This document shows positions 1 through 6,015 of a DNA stretch of 7,143 nt, one piece after another. Below the pieces are notes generated by a model, which saw nothing but the letters and a program-made list of their open reading frames with translations, did not search any database and was not told where the DNA came from. Positions within the stretch are counted from its first letter, which is position 1, and each line of letters starts with the position of its first letter. This DNA is from a bacterium (lineage in GTDB: Bacteria > JAMCPX01): assembly GCA_027364825.1 (NCBI GenBank), contig DAHXOM010000016.1, positions 1 to 7,143 on the forward strand, in the 5' to 3' direction. Position numbers and translations under genes: made by a program.

Positions 1-85
1 CAACGATTCAATATTAAATATTCAAAATTTAACTTTTAAAACTTAGATCGAACAGCTATCCTCTACAGTCTGGTAATGCCATCGT
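1..85. other. AT-rich non-coding tail downstream of ubiE
   Basis: This stretch follows the ubiE stop codon and has no reading frame of useful length; the longest start on the minus strand gives only eight codons. Positions 10-22 are a near-palindrome (AATATT-A-AATATT), and the rest of 1-50 is mostly A and T. No GC-rich stem followed by a T-run is visible, so I cannot call a terminator for ubiE here. Confidence 0.4.
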
Positions 86-760
86 CTATTTCTCGCCGGT
101 ATATATGGTCGCTATGCCGTGTGTCAGGTTTGTATTTTTTATGTTCTTAAACCCTGCCGATGCGAGCATACTGCTGAAAGTCCCGGGATCCGGGAATGCT
201 TCAACAGAACTCTTCAAGTAGGTGTATGCCTTTGTTCTTGAGATAAGATTGCCGAGTGACGGCAGTATCCTGTCAAAATAGACCTTGTATACCTTTCCGA
301 AAAGCCCCTTCGGCATAGAAAATTCGAGTATCGCTATCCGGCCGTGCGGTCTCAGTACCCTGTAAAATTCTTTTATACCGCTTTCCCTTGGATAGATGTT
401 CCTTATGCCGAAGGCGCAGCTGACAAGATCAAAGGTGTTTTCCCGGAAGGGGAGGGACAATCCGGAACCGTTTATCAGACTTAACCCTGCATCTTTGAGC
501 CCGGCCTTTTTTAGCATTTCCATGCTTATATCGACTCCATAAACAGGGAGCACTTTCCGGGCATGCCTATAGGCAATAGCCATGTCCCCTGTTCCTGTAG
601 ATACATCGAGGATGGTTTTTACCTGCGGAGTCAGGCTCAGTTTTACAACCCTGTTTCTCCATCGCACATCGGTGTATCCGGACAGGATATGGTTTAACAG
701 ATCATACCGCCCTGATATGAGATCAAACATCCCTGCTATATCGTGTTCCGTGGGTTCCAT
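86..760 (-). CDS. ubiE: UbiE/MenG quinone C-methyltransferase
   Basis: This is an S-adenosylmethionine-dependent C-methyltransferase of the UbiE/MenG family, which methylates demethylmenaquinone to menaquinone (or the equivalent step in ubiquinone synthesis). With the start at 760 it has 224 residues, close to the usual 230-250. Visible family marks are the N-terminal block with FDLISGRYDLLNHILS (12-27), SAM motif I LDVSTGTGDM (51-60), LPFRENTFD followed by AFGIRNI (103-122), RVLRPHGRIAILEFS (134-148), and the C-terminal AGF...LTHGIATIYTG. The frame stays open to 868, but those 36 extra residues resemble nothing in the family, whereas MEPTEHDIAGMFD is a typical start. A weak AGAG lies about 6 nt upstream. 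Since ubiquinone cannot be told from menaquinone here, menG is an equally good name. The acyl-CoA dehydrogenase upstream is 204 nt away, so cotranscription is possible but not shown. Confidence 0.93.
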   Translation of the reverse strand: MEPTEHDIAGMFDLISGRYDLLNHILSGYTDVRWRNRVVKLSLTPQVKTILDVSTGTGDMAIAYRHARKVLPVYGVDISMEMLKKAGLKDAGLSLINGSGLSLPFRENTFDLVSCAFGIRNIYPRESGIKEFYRVLRPHGRIAILEFSMPKGLFGKVYKVYFDRILPSLGNLISRTKAYTYLKSSVEAFPDPGTFSSMLASAGFKNIKNTNLTHGIATIYTGEK

Positions 761-964
761 GTTCGCTCTTTTTAAAAAGGGGTAATAGGATGATCCGAAT
801 AGAACGGCATACCGTGAACTGCATAGTATACCCCCGTGGTATGCTTCGTGGGCGGCTTCTCTATCCATGTCAAGAATAAAAGGCTGTGCATTTGTGCTGC
901 GATCCCGTTTAGCATAAACAGTTTTGTGCCGTTCGTAATGAGGAACAGACTGTTACCCTACTTT

Positions 965-2113
965 TCAGTACAGCCCCATCCTCTTTGCAATAATCTCCTT
1001 CATAATCTCCGTCGTGCCTGCCCCGATGGTGAACATCCTCGCGTCCCGGTAAGCCCTTGCAACCGGGTATTCTTCCATATACCCGTATCCGCCGAATACC
1101 TGGATCGCATCATAGGTTACCCTGTTTGCCACCTCACAGGAATAAAGCTTTGCCATGGAAATCTCTTTTGTGGCATCTTCGCCCTGATCGAGCAGCCATG
1201 CACCGTTGTAAGCGAGTTGTCTTGCAGCCTCGAGCTGGGTTGCCATATCGACCATTTTATGCGCTATTGCCTGGTGCTGTGATATGGGTTTGCCGAAGGT
1301 CATCCTTTCCTTGGAATAGCTTACAGCATCCTCGAGTGCGACCTGTGCAAGTGCTATGACGCCGACAGACCCCATAATCCTCTCTGTCTGAAATCCTTCC
1401 ATAATATAATAAAACCCCTTGTTTACCTCTCCAACGACCATATTCTCCGGTACGAAGCAATCATCGAAAAACAGCTCTGCCGTGTGTGATGTGTGGTGTC
1501 CGAGTTTCTTCAGTTTCCTGCCCACGGTAAAGCCCTTTGTTTTGGTATCAAGCAAGAACAGGGTAATGCCCTTATGGTCTTTGGTGGAGTCTGTTTTTGC
1601 CGCAACGATAATATAATCCGCCCATGTGCCGTTCGTGATGAAGATCTTTGAGCCGTTGAGTATATAGCCGCCCTCTGTTTTCTTTGCAGTGCTCCGTATC
1701 CTTGCGACATCTGAACCGGCGTTGGGTTCTGTATAGCCTATTGCAAAAACAGCTTCGCCTTTTATCATCTTTGTCAGATATTTCGTTTTTTGCTCTTCTG
1801 TGCCATGCTTGAACAGCACCGGAGTTGCCATATCTGTATCAACCATTACATCAAGACACAGACCCGGCATCCTTGACCTGTACAGTTCCTCGTAGAATAC
1901 AATGTCATAAAAGATGTCCAGTCCCATGCCCCCGTATTTTTCAGGGTAGCGTATGCCGAGGAAATTCATATCAGCCAGTGTTTTGAACAATGTCTTTGGA
2001 TAATCCTCTGCCTCTTCCCATTCGTTTGCATGCGGCAGAAGGTTCTTGGTCACGAAATCCCTTACGCTTTTTCTGAACATGTCGTGTTCTTCTGTAAAGA
2101 AGTGTTGTTTCAT
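965..2113 (-). CDS. Acyl-CoA dehydrogenase (isovaleryl/long-chain type active site)
   Basis: This flavoprotein oxidises an acyl-CoA to the trans-2-enoyl-CoA and passes electrons to electron-transfer flavoprotein; it would act in the cytoplasm in fatty-, branched-chain- or aromatic-acid breakdown. At 382 residues it has the full family length. The N-terminal helical domain covers about 1-120. The first signature is GYTEPNAGSD (126-135), and the beta domain follows to about 230. The C-terminal signature is QVFGGYGYMEEYPVARAYRD (338-357), followed by IGAGTTEIMKE. The short/medium-chain position for the catalytic glutamate is alanine here (A365 in IGAGT). Instead E244 in FQTERIMG sits where isovaleryl-CoA and long-chain enzymes carry their base, so the enzyme looks intact but of that subclass. 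Substrate cannot be named from sequence. The start has a strong GGAGGA three nt upstream. No ETF or CoA ligase genes are in the window. Confidence 0.95.
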   Translation of the reverse strand: MKQHFFTEEHDMFRKSVRDFVTKNLLPHANEWEEAEDYPKTLFKTLADMNFLGIRYPEKYGGMGLDIFYDIVFYEELYRSRMPGLCLDVMVDTDMATPVLFKHGTEEQKTKYLTKMIKGEAVFAIGYTEPNAGSDVARIRSTAKKTEGGYILNGSKIFITNGTWADYIIVAAKTDSTKDHKGITLFLLDTKTKGFTVGRKLKKLGHHTSHTAELFFDDCFVPENMVVGEVNKGFYYIMEGFQTERIMGSVGVIALAQVALEDAVSYSKERMTFGKPISQHQAIAHKMVDMATQLEAARQLAYNGAWLLDQGEDATKEISMAKLYSCEVANRVTYDAIQVFGGYGYMEEYPVARAYRDARMFTIGAGTTEIMKEIIAKRMGLY

Positions 2114-2116
2114 ACA

Positions 2117-2122
2117 TCCTCC
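2117..2122 (-). promoter_or_regulatory. Strong ribosome binding site of the acyl-CoA dehydrogenase gene
   Basis: The minus strand reads GGAGGA, then TGT, then ATG. This is the best Shine-Dalgarno match in the window and fixes the start at 2113. The spacing is on the short side (about 4 nt from GGAGG). I could not find a convincing -35/-10 pair in front of it. Confidence 0.75.
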
Positions 2123-2151
2123 GATAAATATATTTTGCTTGGTTTACTCCA

Positions 2152-2196
2152 TCAGGAAGGGCAGGCTTTGCCTTTTCTTCCTGACAAAGATTTTTT
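2152..2196 (+). terminator. Hairpin plus T-run, terminator-like on the plus strand
   Basis: TCAGGAAG (2152-2159) pairs perfectly with CTTCCTGA (2177-2184). Inside, two G-T wobbles, one mismatch and AGGC/GCCT continue the stem to a TTT loop. Then comes CAAAGA and six T (2191-2196). The shape is that of an intrinsic terminator read on the plus strand, although the T-run starts six nt after the stem, further than usual. No plus-strand gene is in the window, so it may block antisense or read-through transcription, or the T-run may belong to the adjacent repeat. On the minus strand the same hairpin lies in the leader of the acyl-CoA dehydrogenase gene, about 38 nt before its start, without a following T-run. 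Confidence 0.45.
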
Positions 2197-2211
2197 CACC
2201 CCGTTAGAAAG
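2197..2211 (-). repeat. Core repeat copy A (inverted)
   Basis: CACCCCGTTAGAAAG. Its reverse complement matches copy B over 14 nt and copy C over 13 nt (15 nt if extended to 2195-2209). Confidence 0.8.
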
Positions 2212-2214
2212 TCT

Positions 2215-2259
2215 CACCATTTTCAGCCAGAGGACTGATCCGCCTTTGGCGGAATGGTG
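2215..2259. other. Possible three-way-junction secondary structure inside the repeat element
   Basis: CACCATT (2215-2221) pairs with AATGGTG (2253-2259) as a closing stem. Inside it are two hairpins side by side: TCAG-CC (2223-2228) with GG-A-CTGA (2232-2238) around an AGA loop, and CCGCC (2240-2244) with GGCGG (2248-2252) around a TTT loop. Only single T residues are left unpaired at the junction. The pairing works on either strand. It is drawn by hand, with no free energy calculated. Confidence 0.5.
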
Positions 2260-2317
2260 GGGAAAATATAATAATTTTTAAATTCCATATAGAAAGGGCG
2301 TAGTTTAAAGCCACGTT

Positions 2318-2331
2318 CTTTCTAACGGGGT
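2318..2331 (+). repeat. Core repeat copy B (internal)
   Basis: CTTTCTAACGGGGT. It forms a 14-nt perfect inverted pair with copy A and is in direct orientation to copy C, with 118 nt from core to core. Confidence 0.8.
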
Positions 2332-2437
2332 TTACTATATTAGCCTTGTAATAAATGGCAAGACTTTCTGCCGTTTTAGAATCTAACCTGAAAGAAAACA
2401 ACCTCCCCATGAAGAATTTGCTGCTTTGAAAAAAAGC

Positions 2438-2452
2438 TTCTAACGGGGTGAA
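2438..2452 (+). repeat. Core repeat copy C (right end)
   Basis: TTCTAACGGGGTGAA. It is the exact reverse complement of 2195-2209 and lies 31 nt beyond the comF stop codon on the minus strand. Confidence 0.8.
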
Positions 2453-2483
2453 TGTTACCTTTTATGTAAAATTACAAGGAATC

Positions 2484-3203
2484 TTACACCCGCATGGCAA
2501 TCGCCATTACATAGACCTGCTTTATACCTGCATGCCTGAGAACGCCGGTGCATGCGTTCACTGTGGCACCTGTTGTAATAACATCGTCGATAAGCAAAAC
2601 CCTTTTCCCTTTGAGCGATACACGGTCGGTAACCCTATACGCGTCTTTGACATTCTCATGCCGTTTTTCAGCACTGAGCCTTGACTGGGGTGGTGTTTCT
2701 TTTACCTTTTCAAGTACCTGGGAATATATTGGCAATGATAATTTTTTCGACAGCACCGCGGCAAGCAGCTGTGTCTGATTGTACGACCTGTGTTTTAGCC
2801 TGCGAATTGATAAGGGCACCGGCAGAATGGCGTTAATGCCCTCTGCTGAAAAATGCGTCTTGTAGAGCTTGATCAGCTCGTCCGAAAAAAACGATGACAG
2901 GTTTACCCGGTCCCCGAACTTAAACCTCTGAATAAGCTTTGCCGCTGCTCCGTTATACTCAAATGCAGCCCTCGACATGACGAATTTATTCTTATCTTTG
3001 ATACAATCATAGCAGATGTGCGATATCCCTGTGTCCGAGGTAAAAGGCTTGCCGCACTTTATACAGAACGGCGCTTTTATAACGTTGAATTCATGCACGC
3101 ACTGCGGACAGATTTCGGCATTTGCAGTCGCTTTGCCGCAGACAATGCAGGCACTGGGAAAGAATATGCCAGATACCGGTTTTAGTTTATTTAAAATGGA
3201 CAT
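2484..3203 (-). CDS. comF: ComF-family phosphoribosyltransferase-like protein
   Basis: This is a ComF/GntX-type protein of 239 residues, a normal length. The N-terminal zinc-ribbon part has four CxxC pairs: C19/C22, C32/C35, C47/C50 and C64/C67. The C-terminal half is a type I phosphoribosyltransferase fold with RRLKHRSYNQ (134-143) and the PRPP loop LLIDDVITTGAT (203-214). Family members are needed for DNA uptake in naturally competent bacteria, probably at the inner face of the membrane in ssDNA import, but they also occur widely in bacteria with no known competence, so the role here is open. The start lies 7 nt after the tlyA stop. There is no good Shine-Dalgarno sequence and I found no alternative upstream start close by, which suggests translation is coupled to tlyA. 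The gene is complete, ending in MRV and TAA, and is followed at once by the repeat element. Confidence 0.92.
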   Translation of the reverse strand: MSILNKLKPVSGIFFPSACIVCGKATANAEICPQCVHEFNVIKAPFCIKCGKPFTSDTGISHICYDCIKDKNKFVMSRAAFEYNGAAAKLIQRFKFGDRVNLSSFFSDELIKLYKTHFSAEGINAILPVPLSIRRLKHRSYNQTQLLAAVLSKKLSLPIYSQVLEKVKETPPQSRLSAEKRHENVKDAYRVTDRVSLKGKRVLLIDDVITTGATVNACTGVLRHAGIKQVYVMAIAMRV

Positions 3204-3210
3204 TTTGAGT

Positions 3211-3942
3211 TCATGGCTTTTGCAGGTATATAAAAAATTCCTGATTGCCCTTTGTTCCCTTTATATCCGAGGGGACAACCTTAATCACGTTGAATCCGAG
3301 TTTTTTCGATGCATCTTCTATCTTTGCAATAGCCTTCGCATGTTTTTCGTCTGACCTTACAATGCCTCCCCTTTCAACCTCTGCCTGTTCGAGTTCGAAT
3401 TGCGGTTTTATGAGTGCAAGTACAACGCCCTGGTTTTTGAGGCATAGAAAGACGTTGGGGAGTATAAGCTCCAGGGAGATAAATGATACATCGATAGTAG
3501 CGATATCTATCATAGATGAAAGCGACTTTGGTTCAAAGTGTCTGAAGTTTAAGCCTTCCATCAGAACAACCCTTGTATTCTGCCTGAGCTTGTAGTCCAG
3601 CAATCCATAGCCCACATCGATGGCAAAAACCTTCTCAGCCCCATGCTGGAGCAGGCAATCGGTAAACCCGCCTGTAGATGATCCGATATCCATTGCTACC
3701 TTTGATGTTACATCGATACCAAGCGTCCCGAGAGCACCATCCAGCTTAAGTCCGCCCCTGCTCACATAGCTGACGGACGGAAGGTTCAGGGACATGTCAT
3801 CCGTTGGCTGGACCTGGTATCCGGGCTTATATATGACAATGCCTTTTACCTGTACCTTTCCCTCCATGATATATGCAGCTGCAAGGTTGATGTTTTCAAC
3901 CAGTCCTTTTTCAACAAGCATTTGATCGAGCCTTTGTTTCAT
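3211..3942 (-). CDS. tlyA: TlyA-family rRNA (cytidine-2'-O)-methyltransferase
   Basis: TlyA proteins place 2'-O-methyl groups on cytidines of rRNA (23S, in some species also 16S) using S-adenosylmethionine; older records call them hemolysin A. The 243-residue protein has an N-terminal S4 RNA-binding domain (about 1-60, beginning MKQRLDQMLVEKGL) and an FtsJ/RrmJ-like methyltransferase domain. It shows YVSRGGLKL (59-67), SAM motif I MDIGSSTGGF (84-93) and ATIDVSFISL (148-157). The expected K-D-K-E tetrad is present at K66, D151, K179 and E235, the last in GNQEFF. It starts three nt after the glycerate kinase stop and in the same frame (TAG-ACC-ATG), with no clear ribosome binding site, so it is probably translated by reinitiation. 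comF follows 7 nt later. Confidence 0.95.
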   Translation of the reverse strand: MKQRLDQMLVEKGLVENINLAAAYIMEGKVQVKGIVIYKPGYQVQPTDDMSLNLPSVSYVSRGGLKLDGALGTLGIDVTSKVAMDIGSSTGGFTDCLLQHGAEKVFAIDVGYGLLDYKLRQNTRVVLMEGLNFRHFEPKSLSSMIDIATIDVSFISLELILPNVFLCLKNQGVVLALIKPQFELEQAEVERGGIVRSDEKHAKAIAKIEDASKKLGFNVIKVVPSDIKGTKGNQEFFIYLQKP

Positions 3943-3945
3943 GGT

Positions 3946-5250
3946 CTAAGATAAGAGGATTAATTGAATGTCCATTACGTTTGTGCCGGTGGCGCCTGTT
4001 TTTAAAAGGGTACCTGCCGCTTCAAGTGCGGTATATGAGTCATTATTGAGAAGGTATTTATTCGGTTCCATGCCGGATGCTTTTATACGATCTATTGTAG
4101 TTTTGTCAACAACGGCACCGGCTGCGTCGGTTGGACCGTCTGTACCATCGGTTCCGGCAGACAACATACTGATGCCCTTTTTACCCTGAATGTCCATTGC
4201 AAAGGCTAACGCAAGTTCCTGGCTCCTGCCGCCTTTGCCGGTCCCCCGGACCGTAACCGTTGTTTCCCCGCTGCTGATGATGCAGACCTTCTGACCGTTC
4301 CTCTTCCGGTTGTGTGCCATCTCATCAGCTATTGCGGCGAGCACATGCCCGGCCTCTCTTGCTTCACCATGCAGGCTTGTGGTGAGGACAACCGGTTTTA
4401 TACCAAGCATGAATGCCCCGGTTTTACATGCGTTAACCGCCTTCCTGTTGTCTGCAATGATAATATTCCTTACCGGTGACCGGGTGGAACGGTTGTAACG
4501 GGTACGTGTTTTTTGCTCAAGCCTTTTGAGTACTGCTTGCGGGATTTTATCCCTTATGCGGTAGTGTTCGAGTATATCCAGTGCCTGCCGGGGTCTGGAC
4601 GTGTCAAGAACGGTCGGTCCTGAGCCTATACTTTCGAGGCTGTTGCCTATGACATCCGAGATGATCAGGGTTACTATTTGTGCGGGATAAAATATACCCG
4701 CAAGCCTGCCCCCTTTTATCAGGGAGAGTTGTTTGCGTACCGTGTTTAACTCATCAATTCGCGCACCTGATTTTAAAAGGAGTGAGGTGGTCTTTATTTT
4801 ATCTTTTATCGAAATGCCGTCCGGCGCAACCAGCAAAGAAGACGCCCCGCCTGACAGTAACAGAATGACAAGGGTATGCATGTCGACACCCGAGGATAGT
4901 GACAATAACTGCCTTGTTGCTCTAACCCCGTTTATGTCCGGCAGCGGGTGAGACGCCTCAACAACCTCTATATGTTTTAAATGCCCGCCATAGCCGTATT
5001 TTGTAATTACCATACCTTTATGGATACGCGCGCCGAGAATTTCATCAAGTGCCCTTGCCATATCAAAAGATGCCTTGCCGGCGCCGATTACTATAATCCT
5101 GTTGAAAAAACCGGAGCTGTATTTTTTACCAGAAATCAAGATATCGCCATGACTTAGTCTTACAACAGATTTTACGCTCTCATAGCCTTTTACAGCACTG
5201 AGACCTGCAGAGAATATTTTATTTAATATCCGTGAATTATCCGAAGACAT
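3946..5250 (-). CDS. Glycerate 2-kinase, DUF4147/MOFRL type
   Basis: This enzyme phosphorylates D-glycerate with ATP to 2-phosphoglycerate, feeding glycerate from serine, glyoxylate or sugar-acid breakdown into lower glycolysis. Its 434 residues match the family. The N-terminal DUF4147 part (about 5-240) has VIGAGKASFDMA (54-65), LLSGGASSLL (131-140), NTVRKQLSLIKGGRLA (169-184) and SDVIGNSLESIGSGPT (198-213). The C-terminal MOFRL domain (about 320-430) has SSGETTV (326-332), GKGGRSQELAL (338-348) and AGTDGTDGPTDAAGAV (365-380). K59 and R342 lie in the two most conserved motifs and are the likely catalytic residues by family analogy. An in-frame TAA stands directly before the ATG (5251-5253), so the start cannot lie further upstream; no strong ribosome binding site is visible. 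The regulator gene upstream is 45 nt away, so the FadR-like pair may control it. Family symbols vary (gckA, ttuD, garK), so none is assigned. Confidence 0.95.
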   Translation of the reverse strand: MSSDNSRILNKIFSAGLSAVKGYESVKSVVRLSHGDILISGKKYSSGFFNRIIVIGAGKASFDMARALDEILGARIHKGMVITKYGYGGHLKHIEVVEASHPLPDINGVRATRQLLSLSSGVDMHTLVILLLSGGASSLLVAPDGISIKDKIKTTSLLLKSGARIDELNTVRKQLSLIKGGRLAGIFYPAQIVTLIISDVIGNSLESIGSGPTVLDTSRPRQALDILEHYRIRDKIPQAVLKRLEQKTRTRYNRSTRSPVRNIIIADNRKAVNACKTGAFMLGIKPVVLTTSLHGEAREAGHVLAAIADEMAHNRKRNGQKVCIISSGETTVTVRGTGKGGRSQELALAFAMDIQGKKGISMLSAGTDGTDGPTDAAGAVVDKTTIDRIKASGMEPNKYLLNNDSYTALEAAGTLLKTGATGTNVMDIQLILLS

Positions 5251-5295
5251 TTACAATAATAGTTGTGGAGCATCGTGCCGGAATGACAGGATGGC

Positions 5296-6015
5296 CTACA
5301 CAAAGGGGTTCGCTTTGATCTCTTCCATGGTCCAGCTGAATATCTCTATAGCGATCTGTTTTGCAGCCTCTCCGTTGCCGCTTACAACCGCTTCGTACAT
5401 CCTTTTGTGATTACTATAAACAAGTTCCTGATGCAGGGGCGATTTGTAAATTTCTTTCCTCACATCCTGGAGATGATTTGAATCCATCTTGATAAGGGTA
5501 TACAGGATGTGGACGAAAACATCGTTCTGCGTTGCCCGTGCCATTGCAAGGTGGAATTCATTGTCGGCCTTATACCACTTGTCGAGGTCGCCGGAATCGG
5601 CATTCCTTTTCATGGCTTCAAGGCATTCCGCGAGTTCTTTTATGTTCTGCGGTGTAGCCCTTTTGGCAGCGGTATAAACAATCTGAGCATCGAGTGATTT
5701 TCTTACCTCAAACAGCTCATACGCCCTGTGTGCACTGCTGTTTAAGAATGTGGTCAGCGGTCCCTGGAGCTCACTCGAAGCGAGCGGTTTTATAAATATG
5801 CCTTTTCTCCGTATGATTTCTATCAGCCCCATTGCATCCAATATGTTGAGAGCTTCTCTCAGCGTTGCCCTGCTGACGCCGAAGTTGTTTGCAAGCTCCC
5901 GTTCAACCGGCAATTGTTCTCCCGGCTTTAATAAGCCGGAATAGATGAGATCCCGGATCTGGGCAACTATCTCACTGGATACCTTGATAGGATGAATGGG
6001 TTTATACAGTGTCAT
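5296..6015 (-). CDS. FadR-subfamily GntR transcriptional regulator (1)
   Basis: This is a DNA-binding regulator of 239 residues. The GntR winged helix covers about 8-77, with LKPGEQLPVERELANNFGVS (29-48) and SRATLREALNILDAMGLIE (48-66). An FCD ligand-binding domain covers about 95-235. Members respond to small carboxylates or acyl-CoAs and usually repress nearby genes. The FCD metal-site residues D151 and H155 (in DNEFH) and H203 (in NHKRMYEAV) are present, but the last histidine expected about 22 residues after H203 is replaced (I225-F226), so the metal site may be incomplete. The start overlaps the stop of regulator 2 by ATGA, meaning tight coupling, and GGAAGGA precedes it. By position, glycerate kinase is the likely target. 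The effector is unknown. Confidence 0.93.
   Translation of the reverse strand: MTLYKPIHPIKVSSEIVAQIRDLIYSGLLKPGEQLPVERELANNFGVSRATLREALNILDAMGLIEIIRRKGIFIKPLASSELQGPLTTFLNSSAHRAYELFEVRKSLDAQIVYTAAKRATPQNIKELAECLEAMKRNADSGDLDKWYKADNEFHLAMARATQNDVFVHILYTLIKMDSNHLQDVRKEIYKSPLHQELVYSNHKRMYEAVVSGNGEAAKQIAIEIFSWTMEEIKANPFV

Larger units (their letters stand above)
2195..2452. mobile_element. MITE-like element with 15-nt perfect terminal inverted repeats
   Basis: The left end TTCACCCCGTTAGAA (2195-2209) is the exact reverse complement of the right end TTCTAACGGGGTGAA (2438-2452), giving a 258-nt element. A third copy of the core lies inside at 2320-2331. No transposase or other credible gene is present; a 68-codon frame on the minus strand (2204-2410) runs through the repeats and looks accidental. 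Together with its flanks this fills the gene-free interval between comF and acyl-CoA dehydrogenase. Lack of coding capacity, sharp terminal repeats and internal secondary structure fit a miniature inverted-repeat element or another dispersed repeat. No target-site duplication is clear: the flanks are TTTT on the left and TGTT on the right. Whether it occurs elsewhere in the genome cannot be seen from this window. Confidence 0.5.

Noticed and set aside
761..868. N-terminal extension of ubiE to a start at 868
   Set aside because: The 36 extra residues have no family resemblance, while the methionine at 760 begins a typical UbiE/MenG N-terminus.
948..960. Small inverted repeat AACAG/CTGTT after the acyl-CoA dehydrogenase stop as a terminator
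   Set aside because: The stem is only five base pairs and no T-run follows on the minus strand.
761..964. Promoter for ubiE (a TTGACA and a TATACT occur on the minus strand)
   Set aside because: The two hexamers are far more than 17 nt apart and neither has a fitting partner at normal spacing.
836..1282. 148-codon plus-strand reading frame antisense to ubiE and the acyl-CoA dehydrogenase gene
   Set aside because: It overlaps the well-supported minus-strand acyl-CoA dehydrogenase gene, shows no domain pattern and looks like a shadow of that gene's codons.
2197..2331. Integron attC site, because GTTAGAA/TTCTAAC resembles the GTTRRRY/RYYYAAC core
   Set aside because: The last base of GTTAGAA is not a pyrimidine, the two halves are in the reverse order to an attC site, and no integron integrase or cassette is seen.
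2204..2410. 68-codon minus-strand frame inside the repeat element
   Set aside because: It crosses the internal copy of the repeat and ends in the outer copy, contains no recognisable domain, and is probably accidental translation of repeat sequence.
2197..2450. CRISPR array
   Set aside because: There are only three copies, one inverted, with repeats of 13-15 nt and intervals of 106 nt; no cas gene is present.
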